Below are positions 9,519 through 19,850 of a stretch of DNA of 64,000 nt, in pieces. The position numbers and the translations under genes are program-made. This stretch comes from CAVWUA01 sp963758025 (lineage in GTDB: Bacteria > Planctomycetota > Planctomycetia > Isosphaerales > Isosphaeraceae). The number at the start of each line of letters is the position of its first letter. The stretch's first letter is position 1. The notes below the pieces were generated by a model. That model was not told where the DNA came from. It ran no database searches and saw only the letters and a program-made list of their open reading frames with translations. The stretch covers positions 115,485-179,484 of the forward strand of contig CAVWUA010000015.1 in NCBI GenBank assembly GCA_963758025.1, read 5' to 3'.

Positions 9519-10673
9519 ATGGCCAAGAAGAAAACCCCCGAACCGAAAGTGCCGACCTCGACCGACGTTCTGCGCGAGCCGGCCGAGATTCGCTATGCCG
9601 ACCAGCTCGAAGCCCTGCGGCAGAACGACACCGAGGCCCCGCCGGAGAACTGGAAGCTCTCTCCCCGGTCGGTGCTGACCTACATCACCGGCGGCAAGAC
9701 GCTCCGGGCGACGATCGACGGCAAGGCCCGAGACGTGCCGATCACGCGGAAGTTCTTCGGCGACGACGGCATCGTCGAGCGGTCGATCGTCACCCTGGCG
9801 TCGGAACGGGCCCTGCTGCTCGTCGGCGAACCAGGGACGGGCAAGAGTTGGCTGTCGGAGCATCTGGCCGCGGCCATCGGCGGAAAATCGACGCTGACGA
9901 TCCAGGGCACCGCCGGGACCACCGAGGAACATATCAAATACTCGTGGAACATCGCGCGAGTGATCGCCGAGGGGCCGACGCCCGAGAACCTGATCCCTTC
10001 ACCGACGATGATCGCCATGCGGGCCGGTGCTCTGCTGAGGTTCGAGGAGCTGACCCGTTGCGTGCCCGACGTGCAGGACGCCCTCGTCTCGATCCTGTCG
10101 GACAAGGCGACCGCCGTCCCCGAACTGCCCGGCTACAACATGGTTTTCGCCCGGCCGGGGTTCAACATCATCGCCACGGCCAACACGCGCGACCAGGGGG
10201 TCAACGAGCTGTCGGCGGCCCTGAAGCGACGGTTCAACTACGTTTTCATCCCCATCGTCGGCGACCAGAAGACGGAGGTGAAGATCGTCCAGGAGCGGTC
10301 CGAGGAATTGCTCCGGCGCTACGACCTGCCGGGGCGGATCAACCCATCGGTCATCGAGTTGCTGGCCACCGTCTTCCGCGAGATGCGCAACGGGAAGACG
10401 ACCGACGGCGTCAGCCTGAAGAAACCGAGCACGGCCCTATCGACCGCCGAGGCGATCGGCGTGGCCCTCGACGCGGCGCTGCATGCCCGGTTCTTCGGGT
10501 GCGGCGAGGTCGGCCCGGCCGATATCGCCCACAACATCGTCGGCGCGATGGTCAAGGAAGACCAGGAGGACCGGGCCGTCCTCAAGGAGTACGCCACACT
10601 CGTGGCCAAGAAACGCGCGGCAAAGGAGAAGTCGTGGAAGGAGTTTCACGACGCCCTCGTCAGTCAGCTCTAA
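9519..10673 (+). CDS. MoxR-family AAA+ ATPase (YehL-like)
   Basis: 384-residue AAA+ ATPase. Walker A is GEPGTGKS at 103-110 and Walker B is LLRFEE at about 172-177. Sensor 1 is in NIIATANTRD (Asn222), with Arg-finger residues around RR237-238. The helical lid follows and the C-terminus is Lys-rich. MoxR proteins act as chaperones or remodelling enzymes with VWA partners, here probably the product at 13162. The YehL-type assignment rests on the company of SWIM, DUF5682-like and YehP-like genes. It is intact, unlike its downstream neighbour. Start at ATG 9519. Confidence 0.85.
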   Translation: MAKKKTPEPKVPTSTDVLREPAEIRYADQLEALRQNDTEAPPENWKLSPRSVLTYITGGKTLRATIDGKARDVPITRKFFGDDGIVERSIVTLASERALLLVGEPGTGKSWLSEHLAAAIGGKSTLTIQGTAGTTEEHIKYSWNIARVIAEGPTPENLIPSPTMIAMRAGALLRFEELTRCVPDVQDALVSILSDKATAVPELPGYNMVFARPGFNIIATANTRDQGVNELSAALKRRFNYVFIPIVGDQKTEVKIVQERSEELLRRYDLPGRINPSVIELLATVFREMRNGKTTDGVSLKKPSTALSTAEAIGVALDAALHARFFGCGEVGPADIAHNIVGAMVKEDQEDRAVLKEYATLVAKKRAAKEKSWKEFHDALVSQL

Positions 10674-10694
10674 CGTACGGGGGTTATTCCACTC

Positions 10695-13121
10695 ATGTCC
10701 GCCACTCGCCGCGCCGCCACCGATTCCGGTCTCGATCCGGCCGCCCTCGCGCGGCGGGTGGAAGACGTGATGGACGACCCGCTGTACTGGTTCCCGGTCC
10801 GCCATCATTCCCCAACCGTCGCCCGGCTGCTACGGGGGGCATTGCGCGCGCAAGCCGAAGATGGTCTTCATCGAAGGTCCGGCCGAGGCGAGCGACCTGA
10901 TCCGTCACGTGATCGACCCGAAGACGGAGCCACCGGTCGCGATCTACTCGTCGTATCGCGACGACGACAACGTGCTCGGGCTCAATGGCATCGCCAGCCC
11001 GGCGGCGGACATCCCGGCCAGGTTCGCCGTCTGGTATCCTCTGACGAAGTACTCGCCCGAATACGTCGCGATGACGACGGCCGCGGCTCTGGGCGCCGAG
11101 ACGGTCTTCATCGACCTCCCGCACCACGCCCAGATCCGTCTCCGCGAGCCGGGCGAGCGGCCCTCGCAATCCCGGTCCGGCAGGCCGCGGACGAGGACCG
11201 GCTGATCACGACGAGTGGGTTCTATCACCACCTCGCCGAGGCCGCGGGCTTCAAGTCCTGGCCCGAGGCGTGGGACACGCTGTTCGAGGACCCGGCATCG
11301 ACCGATCCCGAAGCGTATCGCCGCGAGTTGGCGGCCTTCTGCCTGGCCGCTCGTCTCACGGCCGACCCAGAGGCCGAGTGGGCCGAATCGACGGTTGACC
11401 GCGAGCGGCACTTCCTGAAGACCATTCGCGAAACACTCGCCGACCGAGCGCTGGAGCCGGGCGAGGCAGCGGTCGTCTGCGGCGGATTTCACCTGTTCCT
11501 GGACCGGGACGATCCGGAGCCGCCTCCCAAGGCGCCGGCCGGGACGGTGTACACGGCCGTCGTGCCCTACTCGTATTTCCGCATCTCCGAGATGGCAGGC
11601 TACGGCGCGGGTGTCGAGGGCGCCCGAGTTCTACCAGACCTGTCATGACCTGACCGCCGCCGGGCGGGCGGACGACATTGCGATGGAGCACGCCATTGCC
11701 GTCCTGCGCCGGATGCGACGGGGAGGAGACCCGCTCTCGACGGCCGACGCCATCGCCGTCACTCACCACGCCGTGATGCTCGCCCGACTCCGCGGTCGGA
11801 ACCACGCGACGCTCGACGACATCGAGGAGGCCCTCATCACCTGCTGCTGCAAGGGGAACCCGGCTGAGGAGGGGGTCAAGCTCCGACAGGCGATGGACGG
11901 GGCTGGCATCGGGACGAAGATCGGTAAGGTGACGCCCGCATTGGGCCGCCTGCCGATCGTCGATGACTTTCACGTTCAGGTCCAGGCCCTCGATCTCGGC
12001 GAGGCGCTCAGCCAGGAACGTCGTCAGGACCTTCGCCTGGACAAGCGCGATGCCCTCGATGCGCGACGCTCGGCGCTGCTGCACAGACTGACGTTTCTCG
12101 ACGTGCCCTTCGCGGCGATATCGTCCACCGGCGGCGACTTCTCCGGCACGATCTTCCGCGAGCACTGGGCCGATCAAGTGGGAGCCGGGTACCGAGCCGG
12201 CCCTGATCGAACAGAACCTCTACGGCGACACGATCGAGTCGGCGGCGCTGGCCCGACTCCGCGAGGCGATCGCCGAGGCCGGGTCACGAACGCGGGCCGG
12301 ACCTGCGAGCGGCTCGTGCAGGCCGTTGACATGGACCTGCCTGAGTTGGTGCAGGTGGCCGAGGATGCGGGAGGCTGAGGCGATCGACGCCGACCCAAAC
12401 TTCGTCTCGCTCGCCGCGGCGCTGCATTCCCTCAGCCTGCTCGACCGCTACGCCGTCTTCCGCGGCCTGCGGCGTGACGTGCTGCTCGACCTGCTCGTCC
12501 GCGCTTACGACCGCGCCTGCTTCGCCCTGCCCGATGCCTCAGCCGTGCCCGACGAGGAGCAAAAGGAAGTGGTTGACGCCCTGGTCTCGGTGGCCGACTT
12601 GCTCCAGCGGTCCGAGCCTGACCGGTTCGACCGTGCCCTGTTCGCCGAGGCGGCTCGACGCGCGGCGGAGGAGTCGCCTGCTCCCTTCCTGCGCGGGGCG
12701 TTCCTCGGCCTGCTCTGTGAGATCCGTGCTCTGCCGGCCGAGGCCCTCGCCGACTGAGGTCGCCGGCCTGGCGCACGCCGCTCCCGAGCAGATGGTCACG
12801 GCGGGTGACCTGCTCGACGGCATGCTCGCCGTGTCGCGCACCTCGATCCTGCTCGGGGCTGACGCGTTGATCGAAGCGGTTGACGACCTGCTGGCGGTGG
12901 CCGAGTGGGAGCCGTTCCTGGTGATGCTGCCCCGGTTGAGAGCGGCGTTCGAACGGCTGAATGAGCCCCAGCGTGATTCCCTCGCGGCCACCGTCGCCCG
13001 GCGCCACGGTCTGGCCTCGGCCGACGACGTGCGGACGCTGGCCGGCAGCCTCGGGGCGACCGCCCTGGTCGCCCGAATTGATGCCGCCGTGGCCGAGGCG
13101 CTGCGCGATTGGCCGCTCTGA
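10695..13121 (+). pseudogene. DUF5682-like protein (YehM-like), broken by several frame changes
   Basis: A single protein of about 800 residues can be reconstructed across all three frames. It starts with WFPVRHHSPTVARLL, continues with MVFIEGPAEASDLI and ETVFIDLPHHAQIR, then CGGFHLFLDRDD and PYSYFRISEMAGYGAG, and ends LRDWPL. The frame changes near 10850, 11165, 11605, 12180, 12290, 12365 and 12757. The opening HHSP and EGP motifs are characteristic of DUF5682. It lies 21 bp after the AAA+ gene and 40 bp before the VWA gene. So many breaks in one gene between intact neighbours implies either decay or local sequence errors. Confidence 0.75.
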
Positions 13122-13161
13122 GCCCCCGAAGTCCTGGGTAAAAGCCTGATCGGAGTCTTCG

Positions 13162-14298
13162 ATGTCCACCGACCCACACACCCTGGCCCGCTGGCGACTG
13201 GTCCTGGGAAAGGTCGCCGAAGCGCATGGCATCAGCACCGGAGGGGACCCTCAGGCTGAGCGAATCGAGGGGCTCGTCGGCTTTTTGTTCGAGCCGGGAG
13301 GAGGCCGGAAGTCGGGAGGACGGTCATCCCCGGAGCGCAAGGGCGGACAGGGGCCGTCGCAATGGACCGTGCCCGAGTGGGTTGATGCGGTGAATGAGCT
13401 GTTTCCCCGACAGTCGAAGGAGGTGATGCAGAAGGAGCTCGTCCGCCGCCGGGGCATCGCCGAGCTGATGGAGAAGCCTGAGCTTCTGGAGAAGATCGAG
13501 CCCAACCTCGAATTGGTAAAGACCCTTCTGACCCACCGCGAGCTTCTCAATCCCAGGACCCGAGTGCTCGCCCGGAAGATCATTGATCAGGTCGTACAGG
13601 AGCTGAAGCGGAAGATGCAGGTCCAGGTCGAGCAGGCGATCACGGGCGCCCTGCGGAAGGACCGCCACTCCCCGCGACGGGTGTTCCGCAACCTGGACCT
13701 GAAGACTACCCTGCGCCGCAACCTCCAGAACTTCGATCCATCCACCAGCAAGCTGCTGATCGACCGTCTGTATTTCTACGCCGCGGAGCGGAAGAAGCGG
13801 CCGTGGCACGTGATCGTGGTCGTGGACCAGTCCGGCTCAATGCTGGAAAGCGCCGTCTTCTCGGCCGTGATGGCGTCGATCTTCGCCGAACTCCCCGCCG
13901 TGAGGACGTCACTCATTCTTTTCGATACCCAGGTCGTGGACCTCTCCGACCGGGTCGGTCAGCCGGTGGACGTGCTCCTGTCGATCCAGCTTGGCGGCGG
14001 GACGGACATCACCCAGGCGCTGATGTACGTCGGTAGCCTGGTCCGGCAGCCGCGGCGAACGATCGTGGTTCTGATCACCGACTTCTACGAAGGCCGCCAG
14101 GAGAGCGACCTCGTCGCCCAGGTCCGTCTGATGGCCGATGGCGGTGTCCGCATGATCGGTCTGGGGGCTCTTGGATACGACGCCCGGCCGGCGTTCAACC
14201 GAACGACGGCCGGGAAATTGCGGAAAGTGGGGATGGATATCCTCTCCTGCACCCCGGAGAAGCTGGCCGAGAGCATGGCCGAGATCATCCGCGGATAA
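13162..14298 (+). CDS. VWA-domain protein (YehP-like)
   Basis: 378 residues, intact, with the same length and layout as E. coli YehP. The N-terminal helical region (RWRLVLGKVAEAHG) has a family-like PEWVDAVNELFP segment at 71-82. The von Willebrand factor A domain starts near residue 215. MIDAS residues are visible: DQSGS at 222-226, Thr281 in GGGTDI and Asp307 in LITDFYEG, so metal binding should be intact. It is the last gene of the operon and a likely partner of the MoxR ATPase. Start ATG 13162. Confidence 0.85.
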   Translation: MSTDPHTLARWRLVLGKVAEAHGISTGGDPQAERIEGLVGFLFEPGGGRKSGGRSSPERKGGQGPSQWTVPEWVDAVNELFPRQSKEVMQKELVRRRGIAELMEKPELLEKIEPNLELVKTLLTHRELLNPRTRVLARKIIDQVVQELKRKMQVQVEQAITGALRKDRHSPRRVFRNLDLKTTLRRNLQNFDPSTSKLLIDRLYFYAAERKKRPWHVIVVVDQSGSMLESAVFSAVMASIFAELPAVRTSLILFDTQVVDLSDRVGQPVDVLLSIQLGGGTDITQALMYVGSLVRQPRRTIVVLITDFYEGRQESDLVAQVRLMADGGVRMIGLGALGYDARPAFNRTTAGKLRKVGMDILSCTPEKLAESMAEIIRG

Positions 14299-14414
14299 AC
14301 CGACCGCTCCGAAACCGCGCCGGCGATGACATGGAGCGGGCACGGCCCCTCCGGGAAAATTGACGGGTGATGTGGGAGATCATCATCCGCGATGGGTTCG
14401 TGATACCAAGGAAT

Positions 14415-15125
14415 TCAGCCACAAAGCTGATTGGATTCAACTGAATCTTGCTGATTTCGGCTTCTCCTCAATCGCCATCCGGCGAGGACGCCGACGCCCA
14501 ATCCAACCAACGTGAGCGTATTGGGCTCGGGAACGGTCGGGATGACGAGAACCTCGCCGATACGCACTAACCCTGTTCCGTCAGGAACATTGGAGAAGAA
14601 TTGCGTGGTGGCGTTGCCGTCGGTCCATTGCGTGTCCGCCGCCCCCCGGAGCGCGTAGATTCCGAAGAGTCCCATCGCAGTCGGAGAGGCCACGAAATTC
14701 ATCGACAGGAGGTTCGCCCCGGGTGCCCCCGGCACGGAGGCCCCCGGGCCGACGGAGATGTCGAAGAAGTCGTTGGCGCTGAGCTGGTTTCCTCCATTGC
14801 TGGCGAAGATGCCAAGACCGTTGCCATCGAAGACATAGTTGGAAGGATTGGCTGGCGTCGCCGATGAAGGTTCCTCAAACATCAGCGTGCCGGTCGCTCC
14901 GACATCGGGAACAATCTCCAGACTGAAGAACCAGGCGGACATGACGTCCTGAGTTGGATCATCGCTGACGACGCTGACGAGCATCGAGCTCGACGTCGTA
15001 CCGGCGTCCATCGACAACGGAGTGCCGGGCGGGTTGCTTGTCAGCAAGGCGATGTCAGCCCGAACACCGCAATCCCACAGACCGAGGAAAGCGATAGACA
15101 GCAGTAGCAATCTCTTCATGTGCAT
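14415..15125 (-). CDS. PEP-CTERM sorting-domain exported protein
   Basis: About 237 residues from ATG 15125, or 235 from ATG 15119 (MKRLLLLSIAFLGLW). A typical signal peptide is followed by a beta-rich domain and a C-terminal sorting signal: VPEPNTLTLVGLGVGVLAGW plus a basic tail. The longer reading to 15215 adds a stretch that does not look like a signal and was not used. It lies just downstream of the giant surface-protein gene on the same strand. Its particular function is unknown. Confidence 0.75.
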   Translation of the reverse strand: MHMKRLLLLSIAFLGLWDCGVRADIALLTSNPPGTPLSMDAGTTSSSMLVSVVSDDPTQDVMSAWFFSLEIVPDVGATGTLMFEEPSSATPANPSNYVFDGNGLGIFASNGGNQLSANDFFDISVGPGASVPGAPGANLLSMNFVASPTAMGLFGIYALRGAADTQWTDGNATTQFFSNVPDGTGLVRIGEVLVIPTVPEPNTLTLVGLGVGVLAGWRLRRSRNQQDSVESNQLCG

Positions 15126-15236
15126 GCCTTTTTTCACAAAGAAAATCAGGGAACAAGTAAGGTCAAGAGGCCCGATGTCACCGGTCGTCATCTCGTACTC
15201 GTGGACGATGACCAAGCGACGGGTTCCATTCGACCG

Positions 15237-18200
15237 TTAACGACGAGACTCATTTCGCAGCACCTTCGCTGGGGTTTTCCGCCTTGATGAGCCGAGGTCG
15301 AGGATGATTTCCGGTTCGGTATGTGATGGCGGAGGCGATAGGAACCAGCCGACTTGATCCGCGGTCCCAAGAACGGCATCAATCAGAGCCGGATTCGTCG
15401 GCGACGAAGCGGTTCCGAACAGCGACTCCTCGACGGCGACCACGTCCCGGGCCGACGGCAAACGACGCACACCGGTCTCCAGAGTCTCCGCCATCAGGTC
15501 GTCAGGATAGCTTGCCGGATCGAGATCGTCGAGCCCCAAGGTGTGGCCAAGCTCGTGCATCACAACCGTCAACAAGTCCTCATGCCCGGCGGATTCGGCC
15601 GCCAAGGCGTTGAACGCGAATGAGGAATTTGTCCCGGTGGTCGAATCAACGTACCAACCGTGACCGGCCGCGTCGGCGGAGATGTAGATTGTCGTACCAC
15701 CGATGACCGTGCCACCGAGATACCCGGCCGGGAGGTCAGCGATCTGGATTTGGACCTCGCGCAGTCGGGCCACATTCTCCGTGGAGATTCCAGCGGCCGC
15801 CCATCGATCGATCGCCGTCTTGAGAACAGGAGCCAGCTCGTCCGTCGTGAGCCGGGCCACGCCGCCGAGGCCAACACCTCCAGCGACCAACTGGGGCGGC
15901 AGCCCGGGCAGCTGGGTTCCGATCCTCGGACGGTAGAGGACGAAGTCGGCAGTGTTCGCGGCGGCGTCGCCGTTCATGTCGTACGACACCTGGTAGTCAT
16001 GCGCTGGGGTGCTGTTTCTGAGAATGAGGACACCGTCGGTCGTATTGACCGCCCCGTCGTCGTTGGCGTCTCCCGGCAGGACGTCGAGCCGCCGCGTGTA
16101 GGTGATGATCTCGTCACTGCCGATCATCAAGGTCACGCGGTCGGCCACCGCGATGGGCTTGGCGAGCGTGAGGAGAATGCTCACTGTCCCCGACCCGGAG
16201 ATTGTCACTGGACCGTAGTCGCCCCCCGCGATACCCACGACATGGACGTCGCTTGGACTCAACTCGGCAGCCTGGCTGAAGGTGATCGCGATCCGGTCGA
16301 TGTTGAACCAGGGCAGGTCCTGAGTCCGTCCCTCCGGAAGCAGGCGGACCCCATCGGTGGCGGGCTGGAGGGTCGCGGTCTGAGAACCCCACTGGACCGC
16401 GGTCGCCGTGGCGATGATGCTCGGCGCGTTGATCGTGAGGTGGTGTGCGTTGTCGGTCGAATCCTCGAAATTCGAGGTGCCGTTGTAGGCAACCTGGATC
16501 GTGTATGCTCCGGTCGGAGTGCCCGCGGGCAGGATGTAGTCCACCGTGGCGGCGCCGTTGGCCACAGCGACCGTGACCGGCGATCCGATAGCAAGAGTAC
16601 CGTCGAGGAGCGTGACGGTAGCGGTCCCTTCGTTGACGGTTCCCGCCGGGCTGGAGACCGCGACGTCGAGGGAGATTGACCGATCGACACTGCGGAAGGG
16701 AACCGACACATCCGCGGCCGCCGTGGCCGTGGCCGCGGCGGCGATGGTCAGAATGTGGTCGGTGTCGGTGGAGCCGCCGAAGTCGGGGGTGCCATTGTAT
16801 TCGGCCTTGATCGTGTACGTGCCCGCTGCCAAACCTGCCGGCAGAAGGTAATCCGCCGTGAGGGCGCCAGCGACCACGGCGGCGGTGACGGGACTACCGA
16901 CAACCGTCGTGCCACTGAGAATCGTGAAGGTCAAGGTCCCCGCATCGACGGTTCCGGCAGTGCTGGCCACCGTGGCACTAAGCGCCACGACATGTTCCGC
17001 GACACGGAACTCCGCCGTGGTGGAAGCCGTCGCCGTGGCGGAGGCCGCCGCCGCCAGGATCAGATTATGACTTGAGTCGGACGATGGAGCGAAGTTGCCC
17101 GAGCCGCTGTACTCCGTCTTGATCGTGTACGTACCCACCGCCAGTCCTGCGGGCAACACATAGACAACGCTGGCGGCGCCGTTAGCCACCGCCACAGCCA
17201 CCGCTGAGCCAATGACTGTCGTGCCGTCGAGAATGGTGAAGGTCGCCGTGCCGCCATCGACAATCCCCGCCGGGCTCGTGATCGCGACATTAAGCGTGAC
17301 GTTCGCATCGCCAAAGGTCGCGTTGGCCGACGCGGCCGCCGATGCCGTCGCGGCGGCGCTGACGATCAGGGTCTGGCTCGTATCCGCGGACGCGGCGAAG
17401 TTACCCGAGCCACTATACTCGGCCTTGATGCTGTAGGTGCCCGCCGCTAATCCTGCCGGCAATACGTACACAACACTGGCCGCGCCGTTGGCCACGGCCA
17501 CGGCGACCGCCGAACCGATGACCGTCGTGCCGTCGAGAATGGTGAACGTCGCGGTACCGCCGTTGACGACCCCTGCTGGGCTCGTGATCGTCATATCCAG
17601 TGTGACGTTCGCATCGCCGAAGTTCGCGGTTGCGCTGGCGGCCGCCGATGCCGTCGCGGCAGCGCTGACGACCAGCGTCTGGCTTGTGTCCGTTGATGGG
17701 GCGAAGTTGCCCGTGCCGCTATACTCCGTCTGAATCGTATACGTACCCGCCGCCAGACCCGCCGGGAGCACATAGACGACGCTCGCGGCGCCATTGGCCA
17801 CCGCCACAGCCACCGCTGAACCGATGACCGTCGTACCGTCGAGGATGGTGAAGGTCGCTGTGCCACTGTCGACCACGCCCGCCGGGCTCGTGATTGCAAC
17901 GTTTAGCGTGACATTGACGTCGCCAAAAGTCGCGGTTGCGCTGGCGGCCGCCGATGCCGTCGCAGCGGCGCTGACGATCAAGGATTGGCTTGTGTCAGAC
18001 GATGGGGCGAAATTGCCTGAGCCGCTGTACTCCGTCTTGATTGTGTACGTACCCGCCGCTAATCCTGCTGGCAACACGTAGACAACACTGGCGGAGCCGT
18101 TGGCCACCGCGACCGCCACCGCCGAACCAATGACCGTCGTGCCGTCCAGGATTGTAAAGGTCGCCGTACCACCATCGACGACACCAGTCGGACTGGTGAT

Positions 18201-18992
18201 CGTGACATCCAGCGTGACGTTCGCATCACCAAAGGTTGCGCTGGCCGACGCGGCCGCCGACGCCGTCGCGGCGGCGCTGACGATCAGGGTCTGGCTCGTA
18301 TCCGTGGACGCGGCGAAGTTACCCGAGCCGCTATACTCTGTCCTGATCGTGTACGTACCCGCTGCCAGCCCCGCCGGTAAGACATAGACAGCGCTGGCGG
18401 ACCCGTTGGCCACGGCCACGGCGACCGCTGAGCCGATGACCGTCGTGCCGTCCAGGATCGTAAAGGTCGCCGTGCCGCCATCGACCACGCCCGCCGGGCT
18501 GGTAATCGCGACGTTGAGTGTGACGTTGACGTCGCCAAAAGTCGCGTTTGCGCTGGCGACCGCCGACGCCGTCGCGGCAGCGTTGATGACGAGCGACCTC
18601 GTATCCGTGGACGCGGCGAAATTGCCTGAGCCACTGTACTCCGTCTTGATTGTGTACGTACCCGCCGCTAATCCTGCTGGCAACACGTAGACAACACTGG
18701 CGGAGCCGTTGGCCACCGCGACCGCCACCGCCGAACCAATGACCGTCGTGCCGTCCAGGATTGTAAAGGTCGCCGTACCACCATCGACGACACCAGCCGG
18801 ACTGGTGATCGTGACATCCAGCGTGACGTTCGCATCACCAAAGGTTGCGCTGGCCGACGCGGCCGCCGATGCCGTCGCGGCGGCGTTGATGACCAGTGAC
18901 TCTTGTGTCAGACGATGCGGCGAAATTGCCCGAGCCGCTGTACTCCGTCTTGATCGTGTACGTGCCCGCCGCCAGCCCAGCCGGTAAGACAT
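15237..18992 (-). CDS. giant Ig-repeat surface protein, C-terminal part with dockerin and metzincin-like domain
   Basis: About 1,250 codons that continue the protein begun at 24597; the frame switches near 18,905, inside a repeat. It comprises tandem Ig-like domains of about 101 residues (…GTATFTILDGTTVIGSAV…YVLPAGLAAGTYTI…), then a module shared with the stump at 2806, a dockerin-like pair (GDANDDGAVNTTDGV and DMNGDAAANTADF), and a domain with HELGHTLGLDD near 15,530 followed by DDLMAET. HExxHxxGxxD plus a downstream Met is typical of metzincin-like zinc peptidases. The apparent start at 18992 is an artefact of the frame change. Probably secreted and cell-surface associated. Confidence 0.75.
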   Translation of the reverse strand: MSYRLGWRRARTRSRRSTAARAISPHRLTQESLVINAAATASAAASASATFGDANVTLDVTITSPAGVVDGGTATFTILDGTTVIGSAVAVAVANGSASVVYVLPAGLAAGTYTIKTEYSGSGNFAASTDTRSLVINAAATASAVASANATFGDVNVTLNVAITSPAGVVDGGTATFTILDGTTVIGSAVAVAVANGSASAVYVLPAGLAAGTYTIRTEYSGSGNFAASTDTSQTLIVSAAATASAAASASATFGDANVTLDVTITSPTGVVDGGTATFTILDGTTVIGSAVAVAVANGSASVVYVLPAGLAAGTYTIKTEYSGSGNFAPSSDTSQSLIVSAAATASAAASATATFGDVNVTLNVAITSPAGVVDSGTATFTILDGTTVIGSAVAVAVANGAASVVYVLPAGLAAGTYTIQTEYSGTGNFAPSTDTSQTLVVSAAATASAAASATANFGDANVTLDMTITSPAGVVNGGTATFTILDGTTVIGSAVAVAVANGAASVVYVLPAGLAAGTYSIKAEYSGSGNFAASADTSQTLIVSAAATASAAASANATFGDANVTLNVAITSPAGIVDGGTATFTILDGTTVIGSAVAVAVANGAASVVYVLPAGLAVGTYTIKTEYSGSGNFAPSSDSSHNLILAAAASATATASTTAEFRVAEHVVALSATVASTAGTVDAGTLTFTILSGTTVVGSPVTAAVVAGALTADYLLPAGLAAGTYTIKAEYNGTPDFGGSTDTDHILTIAAAATATAAADVSVPFRSVDRSISLDVAVSSPAGTVNEGTATVTLLDGTLAIGSPVTVAVANGAATVDYILPAGTPTGAYTIQVAYNGTSNFEDSTDNAHHLTINAPSIIATATAVQWGSQTATLQPATDGVRLLPEGRTQDLPWFNIDRIAITFSQAAELSPSDVHVVGIAGGDYGPVTISGSGTVSILLTLAKPIAVADRVTLMIGSDEIITYTRRLDVLPGDANDDGAVNTTDGVLILRNSTPAHDYQVSYDMNGDAAANTADFVLYRPRIGTQLPGLPPQLVAGGVGLGGVARLTTDELAPVLKTAIDRWAAAGISTENVARLREVQIQIADLPAGYLGGTVIGGTTIYISADAAGHGWYVDSTTGTNSSFAFNALAAESAGHEDLLTVVMHELGHTLGLDDLDPASYPDDLMAETLETGVRRLPSARDVVAVEESLFGTASSPTNPALIDAVLGTADQVGWFLSPPPSHTEPEIILDLGSSRRKTPAKVLRNESRR

Positions 18993-19850
18993 AGACGACG
19001 CTGGCGGACCCGTTAGCTACGGCCACCGCGACCGCCGAGCCAATGACGGTCGTGCCGTCGAGAATGGTGAACGTCGCCGTGCCGCCATCGACAACACCCG
19101 CAGGGCTCGTGATCGCGATGTTGAGCGTGACGTTCACATCGCCAAAGGTTGCCGTCGCGCTGGCGGCCGCCGTGGCAGAGGCCGCGGCGCTGATGACCAG
19201 CGTGTGGCTCGTGTCGCTGGACACGGCAAAGTTGGTCGAGCCGCTGTATTCGGCCTGGATGGTATAGGTGCCCGCCGGAGTATCCGCCGGAAGCGTATAA
19301 CTGGTGGATGCGGCGCCTGCCATCACGGCGACGGCCACCGGTGTGCCGATGGGGGTCGAGCCATTCAGGAGGGTGAACGTCACGGAACCCGCGTCAACCG
19401 TCCCTGCCGCGCTGCTGACGAGGGCGCTGAGGTCCACGGTCTGGCTGCTGGTCGTGTACGTTACCGTGGCATTGGCGGAGGTCGTGACGCTACTCGCCGC
19501 GCTGACGATCAGCTGGTGCGTGCTATCCGTCGAGGCGAGGAAGGCGGACGAGCCCCCGTACTCGGCCTTGACCGTATAGGAGCCGGGGGCGAGGTTGGCC
19601 GGCAGGGTATAGGTGGAGCTGGCGACACCCGCGACCACGGCGCTACTGACGCTCGAACCAATGACGGTCGTGCCGTCGAGAATGGTGAAGGTGACGGTTC
19701 CTTCGTTGACCGTCAGGGCGGCACTCGTCACGTTGGCGGAGAGCGTGACGGTCTGCGCGGCGTCGCTGAAGGTGACGCCGGCATCCGCGGCCGTGGTGTT
19801 CGTCGCGACCGCGGCGGTCCCGATCGTGAACGTCCCATCCACCGAATCGG
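16300..19850 (-). repeat. tandem Ig-like repeats, about 304-bp period
   Basis: At least seven highly similar units recur with a spacing of about 304 bp; a shared GTCGTGCCGTC-type segment marks them near 17215, 17521, 17826, 18132, 18438, 18741 and 19045. More diverged units lie on both sides. The stretch around 18,030-18,260 is nearly identical to 18,640-18,870, two units away. This indicates recent duplication or gene conversion. The one frame change of the gene falls inside this array. Confidence 0.85.

Noticed and set aside
16300..19850. CRISPR-like regular repeats
   Set aside because: Period near 304 bp without unique spacers, in frame with a repeat protein.
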